A stretch of DNA of 64,000 nt from Roseicella sp. DB1501 (GCF_013112485.1 NZ_JABFHG010000003.1:62001-126000); one strand, 5' to 3'; numbered from the stretch's first letter, positions 48,601-56,082 are shown. Program-made: numbers and translations. The notes: generated from the sequence alone by a model not told the origin.

Positions 48601-48771
48601 ACCGGCATCGGCTCCGACCTGCAGAAGCCGCTGGCGGTGGTGGTGGTGGGCGGCACGACGCTACTGCCGATCTTCATCCTGGTGGTGTTCCCGGCGATGA
48701 TCGACCTTTTCGGCAAGCCCGCCTCGCTGCGCCGGAGGGAGCCGCGGGGGGCCAGGGCGGTCGTGCGGTGA
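45625..48771 (+). CDS. Heavy-metal-type RND efflux permease (CzcA/CusA family)
   Basis: Trimeric proton-driven inner-membrane pump, 1048 residues with 12 transmembrane helices and two large periplasmic loops. N-terminal ALQKRALVILLYIAFLCIG is TM1; TM4 carries LDFGLLVDATVIMVEN with the Asp of the proton relay in the HME pattern. No membrane-fusion protein or outer-membrane factor gene is adjacent, although CzcA is usually encoded with CzcB and CzcC. Substrate may be a divalent cation, or not a metal at all. Confidence 0.93.
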   Translation: MRHLVAFALQKRALVILLYIAFLCIGFAGFRQLNIEAYPDPVPPTVVIITQNQGQSAEEIERYITIPIEVGLSGMPNLAKVRSTSLFGLSVVSAQFTFAYNYEQSLQQVLNRLGQISGLPNGVQPQISPWSPIGEILRYRVIGPPGFAVSDLRVLQDWVLQRRFKRVPGVIDVTAYGGPTKSYNVIVDLPKLTAYGLSLPQVVQAIGNGDATTGAGIIDVGPQSAVVQGVGLIRSMDDVRNVVLGVNNNLPVLLSDVARVEVGNLPRLGIAGQEADDDVVMGVVLMRRGEQTLPTIRAVEQEVRTINAGGVLPPGVHIVPIYDRKDLVEVTTHHVVKNIIMGIALVVFIQWLFLGDFKGAIVVGATIPFAFFTAVIVMLLRGESANLLSLGSLDFGLLVDATVIMVENVYRHLHLTHGVPGHRIAHPTASRGLSGVPLIVLRAAGEVSTAIFFSALIIVAAFIPLFTMGGIEGRIFGPMAKTYAYAIGGALFATFTVAPALAGTLFRDNTKEKVMPIVRWLGRAHEYLHGLAMRRRIATIAVSGLLLAGAVVQFSRMGGEFLPTLEEGSIWMRATMPATISLAEGNRYVNRMRMVLKEFPEVITVTSQQGRPDDGTDSAGFFNAEFFVPLKPMDQWTTASSKDALVEKIQARLSQEFIGVDFNFSQYISDNVQEAASGVKGANALKVIGPDLDVLARVAEQIRQQMEKVDGIADLGVFRTLGQPTVSIRIDRAKAARYGLAINDINQVIQAAIGGQEAARLYEEGGDRNFPIIVRFDAPYRTRLDAIRRIPISPQSGATLGDVATVGLISGASYIYREDASRYVPVKFSVRGRDPQSAVEEAQALVEQNVVVPPGYKLEWVGEFRNLQEAIARLKIVVPIALALIAMLLYVQFSSLRDTLLIFGLLPLSCIGGVTALELMGLHFSVPAAIGFLALFGITVMEGIILLSHFHGLRDAGMPWRQALDQAGVDRMRPVMMTCLAAMVGLLPAAVATGIGSDLQKPLAVVVVGGTTLLPIFILVVFPAMIDLFGKPASLRRREPRGARAVVR

Positions 48772-48779
48772 CGGACGGC

Positions 48780-48887
48780 CCTGGACCATGATCCGCTCAC
48801 ACAGGCTCGCGGATCATGGTCCAGGCCGTTGTTTGATCGCGTGAGGCACGCTGTTCGGTGAGTCCACCTCAAGCGATCATGCTCCAG
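48780..48887. repeat. REP-like double palindrome
   Basis: A 17-bp perfect inverted repeat (CCTGGACCATGATCCGC at 48780-48796, complement at 48809-48825, 12-base loop) is followed by an imperfect 12-bp one (48835-48846 with 48867-48878). The segment GATCATGGTCCAG (48812-48824) recurs as GATCATGCTCCAG (48875-48887). It lies between the convergent RND and phosphonopyruvate genes. Likely an extragenic palindromic element that also ends transcription. Confidence 0.75.
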
Positions 48888-48896
48888 CGGCGGGGC

Positions 48897-49772
48897 CTAT
48901 CGCAGGTACTTCGCCTCGATCTGCCGCATCCGCGCATCGCCCTGCAGGGCGAAGATCTCCGCCACCGGGGCGATCTGCGCCTCGACCCCGGCGATGCCGC
49001 CCTCGGCCAGGATGCGGTGGAAGGTCTCCTGCATGGCGCGGACCGCGGCCCGGATGGCGTGGTTGCCGCAGATGATCAGGCCGACCTTGCCCAGCGCCCC
49101 AACCTCGGCGAAGGAGAGCTGCGGATAGCTGGTCGGCACCAGGACCAGCGGCACCCGGCCGGGCCAGGCGCGGCAGAAGCCGAGGATCTCCTCCGGCGTC
49201 TTCTGCTTGCTGTGGATCAGCACGGCATCGGCGCCGGCCTCGGCATAGGCGGTGCCGCGCCGCAGCGCCTCCTCCTGCCCCAGCCCGGCGATCAGGGCCT
49301 CGGTCCGGGCGATGACCAGCAGGCCGCCCGCGGCCTTCGCCGCCTCCAGCTTGCCCTGGAACTCGCCCAGCGGGACCAGCTCCTGCCGCCCGCCGGGGCG
49401 TAGGCTGCTGTCCTTGGGGAAGGTCTTGTCCTCCATCACCACGGCGGCGACGCCGGCGGCGCGGTATTGCGGCACGGCATAGGCGACGTTCACCGCATTG
49501 CCGAAGCCAGTATCGATATCGGCGATGACGGGCGCCGGCTGCGCCTCCGCCATCGCCCGCATCATCTCGAGATGCGTCCCCATCGGCAGGATGCTGGCAT
49601 CCGGCACGGCATGCGCGGCCGAGAGCTCGAAGCCGCTGCCCCAGACGGCATCGAAGCCCGCCTCGGCGGCGAGCTTGGCCGCCAGCGGGTTGTGCGCCGC
49701 CATCGCCACCGCCGGGCGGGCGACGTCCAGTTTTGCGCGCAGGGCCGCGGCCCTTGGGCTCAGCATGGTCAT
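48897..49772 (-). CDS. Phosphonopyruvate hydrolase/PEP mutase-like enzyme
   Basis: 291-residue enzyme of the isocitrate lyase/PEP mutase superfamily. Mg-binding region is DIDTGFGN near residue 82; the gating loop EDKTFPKDSS near 110 is of the PEP mutase/phosphonopyruvate hydrolase type; the first helix has WGSGFELSAAHAVPDAS. Ser replaces the Asn of true mutases (EDKLFPKTNS), which favours hydrolase activity: phosphonopyruvate to pyruvate plus phosphate. ATG 49772 follows GGAGGAT. No other phosphonate gene is near. Confidence 0.85.
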   Translation of the reverse strand: MTMLSPRAAALRAKLDVARPAVAMAAHNPLAAKLAAEAGFDAVWGSGFELSAAHAVPDASILPMGTHLEMMRAMAEAQPAPVIADIDTGFGNAVNVAYAVPQYRAAGVAAVVMEDKTFPKDSSLRPGGRQELVPLGEFQGKLEAAKAAGGLLVIARTEALIAGLGQEEALRRGTAYAEAGADAVLIHSKQKTPEEILGFCRAWPGRVPLVLVPTSYPQLSFAEVGALGKVGLIICGNHAIRAAVRAMQETFHRILAEGGIAGVEAQIAPVAEIFALQGDARMRQIEAKYLR

Positions 49773-49901
49773 GCAGGATCCTCCGACAGGCCGGCGCGGC
49801 CTTCCCCGCGTCCGCCGGCATGGCAAAGGCCAGCAGCCTGCCGGCGCGCGGCTACGATCCTATGCGTCGAAAGGATGCGCCGGGCGGTGCCGGCGCCAGT
49901 G

Positions 49902-50432
49902 TCAGCGGGCGGCCGACTGGCTCCGCAGCTCGCGGGCCCGGGCGAGGACCTTGTCCTCCATCTCGGAATTGGTGGCGGTCGAGACCGGGCTGTCGACCCA
50001 CTGCCCGCGATCCAGGCTCTGGCGGAAGACCTGCACCCGCACGCCATCCGAGCGAAGTTGCCGGCCGAGCACATAGGCCTGGGCCCGGAAGCGCTCGCCG
50101 CCGCTGCCGGGGGGCGTGTACCAATCGGTGATGATGGTGCCGCCGAAGGGATCGGCCGAGGCGAGCGGCATGAAGGAGAGGGTGTCGAGCGTCGCGCGCC
50201 AGAGATAGGCGTTCACCGAGAGGCCCGTGCCGGCGGCCGCCGCCTCGCGCGCCTCGCGGTCCTTGTCGACGCCGAAGACGACCAGGCCGGCGCTCGCGCC
50301 CTGGGGACGGTTGCGCGCCCGCCCGTTGCGCCAATCGCCGTATTCGTCGTTGTTGACCAGGCGCTGATTCGCATCGCCGCAGGCCGCGAGCAGCGGCAGC
50401 ATGAGGGCGATGGCGGCGAGAAAGGGCTTCAT
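49902..50432 (-). CDS. DUF3576 family lipoprotein
   Basis: 176-residue alphaproteobacterial lipoprotein of unknown function. MKPFLAAIALMLPLLAACGD is a lipoprotein signal with lipobox LAAC; Gly-Asp at +2/+3 predicts outer membrane. The conserved domain includes VNAYLWRATLDTLSFMPLASADPFGG and ITDWYTPP, quoted here in part. A promoter overlapping an inverted repeat lies just upstream. Confidence 0.92.
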   Translation of the reverse strand: MKPFLAAIALMLPLLAACGDANQRLVNNDEYGDWRNGRARNRPQGASAGLVVFGVDKDREAREAAAAGTGLSVNAYLWRATLDTLSFMPLASADPFGGTIITDWYTPPGSGGERFRAQAYVLGRQLRSDGVRVQVFRQSLDRGQWVDSPVSTATNSEMEDKVLARARELRSQSAAR

Positions 50433-50442
50433 GGCGGCCGCA

Positions 50443-50470
50443 CTATGGCTTGATCCCGGGCAGGATCAAG
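50443..50470 (-). promoter_or_regulatory. Promoter with 8-bp dyad upstream of the DUF3576 gene
   Basis: On the minus strand TTGATC, 16 bases, then CATAGT, ending 11 bases before ATG 50432. CTTGATCC (50449-50456) and GGATCAAG (50463-50470) form a perfect inverted repeat that includes the -35 box, so a repressor or activator may bind here. Confidence 0.45.
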
Positions 50471-50510
50471 GGCGAAAAGGCACGGGAAATCTTCCGTAAA
50501 CAAAGATGAC

Positions 50511-50541
50511 GAAAAGGGCGGCGGATTGCTCCGCCGCCCCC
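50511..50541 (-). terminator. Rho-independent terminator of the porin gene
   Basis: Reading the minus strand, GGGCGGCGGA-GCAA-TCCGCCGCCC (complement of 50516-50539) forms a perfect 10-bp stem followed by TTTTC. It lies 23 bases after the porin stop. Confidence 0.88.
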
Positions 50542-50563
50542 TTCGTCCGGTTCGGTCCGCCGA

Positions 50564-51991
50564 TCAGAAGGCGAGGCGGGTGCCGAGGATGAAGACCTTC
50601 GCCGTGCTGCGATCCTGCACGCCCGGGTTGGACGGGTCGAGGTCGCGGCCACGCTCGGCGACGGTGTAGCTGCTGTACTCGGCCACGATGTCGAGGCCCG
50701 GGGCGAGGCGGTAGTTGCCGCCGATGCCGTAGCCGAGGCGGCGCATCAGGCCGGCGCCGGCCGGGTTCGGCGTCGCCGTCAGCACGCCGCCGGTATAGCC
50801 ATAGGAGGTGCGGCTCGCGCCCTCGACGGTCTGCATCACGTAGTTGCCGCCGATGGTGAAGGGCCCGACGGTGTAGCTGGCACCGGCGAAGAACTGATCC
50901 ATTGGCCGGTCGCCCTTCATCGGGTTGCCCCAGAAGAAGTTCGAGGTGCCGTGCTCATACTGCGCGCCGACCGTCAGGCCGTAGGCGGTCGCCTGCGCAC
51001 CCACCTGCCAGACGCCGAGCGGCTGGAAGACCGAGCGCTGCGTGTTGGTGATCGGGCTGAGCTCCTTCGCCGCGCCCGAGCCGACATAGCCGCCGGTGAC
51101 GGAGAGGCCGACGCCGGCCAGGCTGCCGCGCCAACGGAGCGCGCCCTGGTACTCGTTGCGGCGGACCGACATCTCCGGGCCAGCGGCGGCGACGCCGAAG
51201 TTGGAGGCGCCGGTGAAGGCATAGGAGCTGTCGCACCAGCCGCTCGACTGGTTGGAGGAACAGCCCGTATCCTCGCCAACGCCGTAGTTGAAGGCGAAGG
51301 AGGCGCCGAAGTCGAAGCCGAAGAACTGCGGCGAGAGGTAGATGATCTTGGTGTTGTCGCCGAGGCCGCCCGGCGAGGTGGTGGTGCGGTCGTTGCCCTG
51401 GCGGGTGACGAAGGACTCGCGGTCGCCGTAGACGCCGCCGGTGCCGAAGTTGGTGATGACGCCCGAGTTCATCAGGCCGCCGACCGGGCCGTCCTCGTCG
51501 CCGAAGCGGATCTGGCCGAAGGTGGGCGAGGCGATGAAGGCGTAGTACTCGTCGATCGAGGCCGTCGTCTTGCCCGTGCTGGCACGCTGCTGGACGATGT
51601 TGCGGCCTTCCTGCTGGTTGAAGGCGATCTCGATCACCGCACCGTAGGACAGGCCGTTCGCCGTCTTGCCGTTGACGAAGACATGCACCTCGGCATCGGT
51701 CGAGAAGTCGTTCTTATCCAGCCGCGCGGTGTGGCCGGCGCTCTCGGTCGAGTTGGTGCCGATCACCGTGGTGCCGCTGCCCTGCTGCGCCAGGTTGCCG
51801 GTGGCGCCCGCGGTGTTGGTTGCCAGGCCGGACGGCGACGTCGAGTTCCGAGCGCTTTGCTGCGTGTTGCCGTAGTAAGCCCGGAAGAAACCGCCGATCC
51901 GCACCGTCGGGGCTTCCTGCGCCGCCGCGATGGACGGAGCCAGGAGCGCCGCGCCGACCACAGCGGTCGTGCCCAGCAGAATCTTACGCAT
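50564..51991 (-). CDS. Outer-membrane porin
   Basis: 475-residue porin. The signal peptide is MRKILLGTTAVVGAALLAPS with cleavage near IAAAQEA. The mature chain has alternating hydrophobic strands, the constriction-loop text SIDEYYAFIASPTFGQIRFGD (seen here only in part: FGQIRFGDEDGP), and ends with FILGTRLAF, a C-terminal aromatic typical for BAM recognition. GGAGGAT precedes ATG 51991. Two Cys pairs near residues 235-245 (DTGCSS, GWCDSS) may form a disulfide. Confidence 0.94.
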   Translation of the reverse strand: MRKILLGTTAVVGAALLAPSIAAAQEAPTVRIGGFFRAYYGNTQQSARNSTSPSGLATNTAGATGNLAQQGSGTTVIGTNSTESAGHTARLDKNDFSTDAEVHVFVNGKTANGLSYGAVIEIAFNQQEGRNIVQQRASTGKTTASIDEYYAFIASPTFGQIRFGDEDGPVGGLMNSGVITNFGTGGVYGDRESFVTRQGNDRTTTSPGGLGDNTKIIYLSPQFFGFDFGASFAFNYGVGEDTGCSSNQSSGWCDSSYAFTGASNFGVAAAGPEMSVRRNEYQGALRWRGSLAGVGLSVTGGYVGSGAAKELSPITNTQRSVFQPLGVWQVGAQATAYGLTVGAQYEHGTSNFFWGNPMKGDRPMDQFFAGASYTVGPFTIGGNYVMQTVEGASRTSYGYTGGVLTATPNPAGAGLMRRLGYGIGGNYRLAPGLDIVAEYSSYTVAERGRDLDPSNPGVQDRSTAKVFILGTRLAF

Positions 51992-52112
51992 CACAATCCT
52001 CCTCACGCGCCGGAGGCGCCCGGCTGTTCCCTTGACCCCTGCCCTGCCCCCTGACAGGACGCGAACCCAGCAAAAGCCTGCGCCAAGCACGGATGCGCCC
52101 GGGTCCCGCCAG

Positions 52113-52142
52113 ACTATGATGCACGGCGACAATGACCGACAA
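52113..52142 (-). promoter_or_regulatory. Promoter of the porin gene
   Basis: Minus strand TTGTCG (complement of 52137-52142), 18 bases, CATAGT (complement of 52113-52118). Start near 52106 gives a leader of about 115 bases, common for abundant porins and able to host small-RNA pairing. Confidence 0.45.
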
Positions 52143-52216
52143 CCGGTCGGATAGCGGGACCGCGACTTCCCCGAAACACTGTGGCGGCGTCGCCACATGC
52201 GCTTGCTGCAGTGCAG

Positions 52217-52894
52217 TTACACGCTGGGTGGGAGGCCGAGCGCGCCGATGGCGGCGATCCCGCCGGCCCAGCGCGGCAGCCGCCCGGCATTGCCGCCATC
52301 GATGCCGCCCAGCGCCAGGGCCGGCCGCCCGGCGCGCCGGGCGAGCGCCGCCCAGCGGCAGGGGCCGAGGGAGGGCGCGCCGGGATGGCTCGCGGTGGGG
52401 AAGACCGGTGAGAGCAGCACCGCATCGGCGCCGAGCCGGCGGGCGCGGGCGAGGCCGGCCCGGCCATGCGCCGCGACGGTCAGCAGCAGCCGGCGGCGGC
52501 GGCGGCGAGCCAGCAGGAAGGGCAGCAGCCCCGGTGTGCCGTGACGGTCCGGCAGGTGCAGCCCGGCCCCGAGGCGGAGCGCCGCCCGGCCATCCGCCGC
52601 CAGCAGCAGCCGGAGCTGTTGCCGCCGGGCCACGCTGGCCAGCCCGGCGACCACATCGGGGGCGAGGCCGCGCGCGATGACTGCGGCGCCGGCCGGCAGC
52701 CGCGCGGCGGCGGTCCGGGGATCGGGCAGGCGCCGCGGATCGCCGAGCAGCCACAGGCTGGGCAGAGTGGGGCGGGGCAGAGCGGGGCGGGGCAGCGGTG
52801 CGGCGGCGCCATCGGCCTTCGGCCGCAGCCGCCGCGCCGCCGCCAGCAGCCGCCGCCGCTTCCAGCCATCGGCGCCACGGTCTAGCCTCGGCAC
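52217..52894 (-). CDS. Thiamine phosphate synthase family protein (ThiE-like)
   Basis: About 225 residues. Phosphate-binding and pyrophosphate motifs of the ThiE/TenI family appear as ADAVLLSPVFPTASHPGAP and LALGGIDGGNAG near the C-terminus. It would join the thiazole and pyrimidine parts of thiamine, or act as a TenI-like relative. The only start seen is GTG 52894, three bases from the divergent PLP-protein start at 52898; the first 45 residues are Arg/Pro-rich and unusual, so the true start is uncertain. Confidence 0.8.
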   Translation of the reverse strand: MPRLDRGADGWKRRRLLAAARRLRPKADGAAAPLPRPALPRPTLPSLWLLGDPRRLPDPRTAAARLPAGAAVIARGLAPDVVAGLASVARRQQLRLLLAADGRAALRLGAGLHLPDRHGTPGLLPFLLARRRRRRLLLTVAAHGRAGLARARRLGADAVLLSPVFPTASHPGAPSLGPCRWAALARRAGRPALALGGIDGGNAGRLPRWAGGIAAIGALGLPPSV

Positions 52895-52897
52895 CCC

Positions 52898-53572
52898 ATG
52901 AGCCCTTCCGACGACATCGCCCGCAACCTCGCCCGGATCCAGGACAGGATCGCCGAGGCGGTGGCCCGCGCCAACCGGCCCGCCGGCGCCGTCAGCCTCG
53001 TCGCCGTCTCCAAGACCCACCCCGCCGCGGCGGTCGAGGCCGCGCTCGCCGCCGGGCAGCGCGTCTTCGGCGAGAACCGGGTGCAGGAGGCGCAGACGAA
53101 ATTCCCCGGCCTGCGTCCGGCCTGGCCCGGGCTGCGCCTGCACGTCATCGGCGCCCTGCAGACCAACAAGGCGCGCGACGCCGTCCGCCTCGCCGATATG
53201 ATCGAGAGCCTGGACCGGCCGCGCCTGGCGGCGGCGCTGGCCGAGGCCATGGCGAAGGAGGGGCGGCGGCCGGATTGCCTCATCCAGGTGAATGTCGGGG
53301 AGGAGCCGCAGAAGGCCGGCATCCCGCCCGGCGAGTGCGACGAATTCCTGCGCGCCTGCCGCGAGGAGCATGGGCTGCCGATCTGCGGCCTGATGTGCAT
53401 TCCGCCCGCCGAGGGCGATCCGCGCCCGCATTTCGAATGGCTGGCCGAACGCGCCACGCGGCACGGCTTGCCCGTGGTCTCCATGGGCATGAGCGCCGAT
53501 TTCGAGCAGGCCATCGCCTGCGGTGCGACGCATGTGCGCGTCGGCTCGGCGATCTTCGGCGCGCGTGGGTGA
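52898..53572 (+). CDS. YggS family pyridoxal phosphate homeostasis protein
   Basis: 224-residue single-domain TIM-barrel protein like alanine racemase N-domains. It binds PLP through Lys39 in LVAVSKTHP. Other family blocks are GENRVQEAQTKF, HVIGALQTNKAR, IQVNVGEEPQKAG and VSMGMSADFEQAI, with VRVGSAIFG at the end. It buffers free PLP in the cytosol. Divergent from the ThiE-like gene. Confidence 0.96.
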   Translation: MSPSDDIARNLARIQDRIAEAVARANRPAGAVSLVAVSKTHPAAAVEAALAAGQRVFGENRVQEAQTKFPGLRPAWPGLRLHVIGALQTNKARDAVRLADMIESLDRPRLAAALAEAMAKEGRRPDCLIQVNVGEEPQKAGIPPGECDEFLRACREEHGLPICGLMCIPPAEGDPRPHFEWLAERATRHGLPVVSMGMSADFEQAIACGATHVRVGSAIFGARG

Positions 53573-53577
53573 GATGC

Positions 53578-53622
53578 GCCGGCCGGCCGCCTGTATGATC
53601 GGCGGACCGGCCGCCGGCCGGC
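53578..53622. terminator. GC hairpin between convergent genes
   Basis: GCCGGCCGGC (53578-53587) can pair with GCCGGCCGGC (53613-53622), with an inner CGCC/GGCG stem. It separates the PLP-protein gene from the opposite small membrane gene and may end both transcripts; no T tract. Confidence 0.4.
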
Positions 53623-53631
53623 CGCGGACCG

Positions 53632-53808
53632 TCAGGCCCGGCGGTCAGGCGTCAGGGCCGACTTGAACATCAGCAGCATGCCGCAGCCGAGCATGGCGAT
53701 GACCGCCGGCTCGTCGAGGCCGATCGCGGCCAGGCCGAGCCCGGCCAAGAAGAGCAACGGCGCCACGACGAAGGCATTGTCGTATGCGGCCTGAAGCAGG
53801 GCTTTCAT
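53632..53808 (-). CDS. Small membrane protein, 58 residues
   Basis: Not recognised as a named family. The protein begins MKALLQAAYDN, has one long hydrophobic region (about residues 13-32, FVVAPLLFLAGLGLAAIG) and a second weaker one (34-49, AVIAMLGCGMLLMF), and ends SALTPDRRA. GGGAGG lies eight bases before ATG 53808, so translation is well supported. Next 283 bases upstream hold a 6-bp inverted repeat CGCATG/CATGCG (53922-53939) and an A/T-rich patch, likely regulatory. Confidence 0.75.
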   Translation of the reverse strand: MKALLQAAYDNAFVVAPLLFLAGLGLAAIGLDEPAVIAMLGCGMLLMFKSALTPDRRA

Positions 53809-54091
53809 GGTCCGACCTCCCCTCTCGCCCGTCCCTTGCCCGATTCTGTAGCCAGCATGAACGGACGGTAATTTAGGGGCCGCACACTGCCGCGCCGATA
53901 AGGGCGACGTCCAGCAAATTGCGCATGCCGGTTCATGCGGTTTCGAATTGGAATTGCATTTATTCCGAAGGGTCGCGCGACGGGGCGACGGCCGTCAGGC
54001 CGCACGTCATGGTGAGCGGCGCGACTCGGCCCGGGTCTCAACGCTGCCACCGCCATGTTCGTGGAATGTCCTGCGAACAGGGCGGCGGCAA

Positions 54092-54622
54092 TCAGCCCGG
54101 CCGCACCTCGATCGAGGTCAGCCCTGCCGCCAGCACCGCCCGCAACTCCGATTCGGGCAGGGCGATGCAGCCCTCGGTCGGCGCCAGGTCCGGCCGGGCC
54201 AGATGCAGGAAGATGGCGCTGCCGCGGCCGCGCTCCACCGGCGCGTCGTTCCAGCCGAGCACGCCGATCAGGTCGTAGAGGTGATCCTCACGCCAGAGCA
54301 CCTCGTGCCGCGCCGGATGCGGCAGGCGGATGCGGCGGTTGTAGGCGGCGTCGCCGGGATCGTCGCACCAGCCATCCTCGGGCGAGAGCGGCTCGACGGG
54401 CACCCGGCAGGTTGGCGCCGCCACCCGGTCGGCCCGGTAGAGCAGGCGGCGGAGCGGCAGGAGGCCGACGGGCGTGGCGCCGTCCCCCTCGCGCTTGTCG
54501 GCGCGGATGCCGCCGCGGCCGAGGGCGCAGCGCCAGGCCTGCCGGCCGAGGCGCAGCACCCCGTCCGGGCCGAGGCTGGCGCGGCCGGGATCAGGCGCGG
54601 CCATGGCGGCGAGGAGGCTCAT
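54092..54622 (-). CDS. L,D-transpeptidase (YkuD) family protein
   Basis: 176-residue YkuD-fold protein. The catalytic block is HLARPDLAPTEGCIAL, with His and the nucleophilic Cys in the HxnSGC-like order of the short alphaproteobacterial subfamily. GLLPLRR and CDDPGDAAYNR are other conserved parts. No signal peptide is evident from ATG 54622, which is unusual for a cell-wall crosslinking enzyme. It lies 51 bases after ribA on the same strand. Confidence 0.9.
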   Translation of the reverse strand: MSLLAAMAAPDPGRASLGPDGVLRLGRQAWRCALGRGGIRADKREGDGATPVGLLPLRRLLYRADRVAAPTCRVPVEPLSPEDGWCDDPGDAAYNRRIRLPHPARHEVLWREDHLYDLIGVLGWNDAPVERGRGSAIFLHLARPDLAPTEGCIALPESELRAVLAAGLTSIEVRPG

Positions 54623-54673
54623 GCGCGGGACGGCCGGCGGCGAGGGTCATGGGGAGCCCGGTCATGCGCGGCC

Positions 54674-55864
54674 TCAGGCAAGGAGATGGCCGAAGCGGCG
54701 GGCCTTGGTGGCGAGATAGTCGTCGTTCACGCCGTTGGGCGGATAGGCATGCGCCTCCCGCCCCTCCACCACGATGCCGCAGGCGGTGAGGGCGGCGATC
54801 TTCTGCGGGTTGTTGGTCAGCAGCCGCACTCGCTCGATGCCGAGCTGCTGCAGCATGGTGGCGGCGACGAGGAAGCTGCGCTCATCGGCGCCCCAGCCGA
54901 GGGCGCGGTTGGCGTCCAGCGTGTCGAGCCCGGCATCCTGCAGCGCATAGGCGCGGAGCTTGTTGACCAGCCCGATGCCGCGCCCCTCCTGCGCCAGGTA
55001 GAGCAGCACGCCGGCGCCCTCGGCCGCCATGCGCCGGATCGCTCCCTGAAGCTGCGGCCCGCAATCGCAGCGGAGCGAGCCGAGGAGGTCGCCGGTGAAG
55101 CATTCGGAATGCAGCCGGACCAGGGGGGCGGGGTCCGTCGCCGCCTCCGGACGGCCGATCAGGATCGCCAGATGCTCGATCCCGCCATCGGCGGCGCGGA
55201 AGGCGACGATGCGGGCATCGGCGGCGGCTTCGAGCGGCACCGCGGCCTCGGCCACCTTCCGCAGCGTGGCGGCGGCGCTGGCAGGATAGGCGAGGACCTT
55301 TGCCGCCTCGATCGCCAGCAGGTGGTGCGACGGTGGCGCCGGCTCCCGCTCGAGCGGCAGCGCGACCAGGGCGGGCAGCAGGCGGCCGAGCTTGGCGAGG
55401 GCGATCGCGGCGGCGGCGAGCGGCGGCGGCGCCAGGCGCGCGGGGCGCGGCGTCTCCGGCAGCAGCCGCTCGGCGGTGGGATCGGCGAGGCTGCGCAACG
55501 CCTCGGGCGAGAGCAGCGTGGCAGGCAGGGGCAGGGCCACCACCTCCTCCGGCGCCTGCCGCGGGTGGCGAGCCGGCAGGGCGATGGCCGCCGCCCGGGC
55601 CGGGGCGAGCAGCAGCACCGGCGGCGCGCCGGCGAGGGCGGCGAGCTCGGCGAGGCCGGTCGCGCCGACCGTCTCCGCCGCGGCGATGGCGAGCCATGCC
55701 GGTGGCGACCCCTGCTCCGCGCCCCGCATCCCCTGCAGGAGGACCGGCGTGCCGCGGCGCAGCTCGGCCGCGGCGCGGTGGACGGCCCGGAGGGCAAGGG
55801 CCTCCGCGTCCGGCAGCGCCGGGGACTCAACCGTGTTACGATGCGGGGCCTCAGGGATTGTCAT
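54674..55864 (-). CDS. ribA: GTP cyclohydrolase II with RibB-like degenerate N-terminal half
   Basis: 396 residues. The C-terminal 200 residues are GTP cyclohydrolase II: zinc Cys in HSECFTGDLLGSLRCDCG, QEGRGIGLVNKLRAY and LLTNNPQKI, making the riboflavin precursor from GTP. The N-terminal 190 residues look like a worn DHBP synthase domain (LRRGTPVLLQG near residue 30) but lack the acidic DDEDRENEGD-type motif, so RibB activity is not expected. Start ATG 55864. Confidence 0.93.
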   Translation of the reverse strand: MTIPEAPHRNTVESPALPDAEALALRAVHRAAAELRRGTPVLLQGMRGAEQGSPPAWLAIAAAETVGATGLAELAALAGAPPVLLLAPARAAAIALPARHPRQAPEEVVALPLPATLLSPEALRSLADPTAERLLPETPRPARLAPPPLAAAAIALAKLGRLLPALVALPLEREPAPPSHHLLAIEAAKVLAYPASAAATLRKVAEAAVPLEAAADARIVAFRAADGGIEHLAILIGRPEAATDPAPLVRLHSECFTGDLLGSLRCDCGPQLQGAIRRMAAEGAGVLLYLAQEGRGIGLVNKLRAYALQDAGLDTLDANRALGWGADERSFLVAATMLQQLGIERVRLLTNNPQKIAALTACGIVVEGREAHAYPPNGVNDDYLATKARRFGHLLA

Positions 55865-56001
55865 GGTCAAGACTGTAGGTCCAAGTTCCGGGCATGACGC
55901 AGGGGGAATGTGGCATTGAGACGTCGGCCGACGACGAGATGAACGAAATAATCCGGCTATCGCCCCGCTTGCGCGCGGCGGGAGGGGATTCCCATCTAAA
56001 C

Positions 56002-56030
56002 TTGACAGCGACGCCATAGCTTCGCCATCG
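56002..56030 (+). promoter_or_regulatory. Possible promoter of the response regulator gene
   Basis: A perfect TTGACA at 56002-56007 with CCATCG 17 bases on; the -10 is poor. It lies 75 bases before ATG 56083 in the 218-bp divergent gap with ribA. GGGAGAAGG at 56072-56080 is the ribosome site. Confidence 0.35.
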
Positions 56031-56082
56031 AGTTGTCGGAAGAGAGCGTCGTATCGAAACGCTGAGCGAACTGGGAGAAGGC

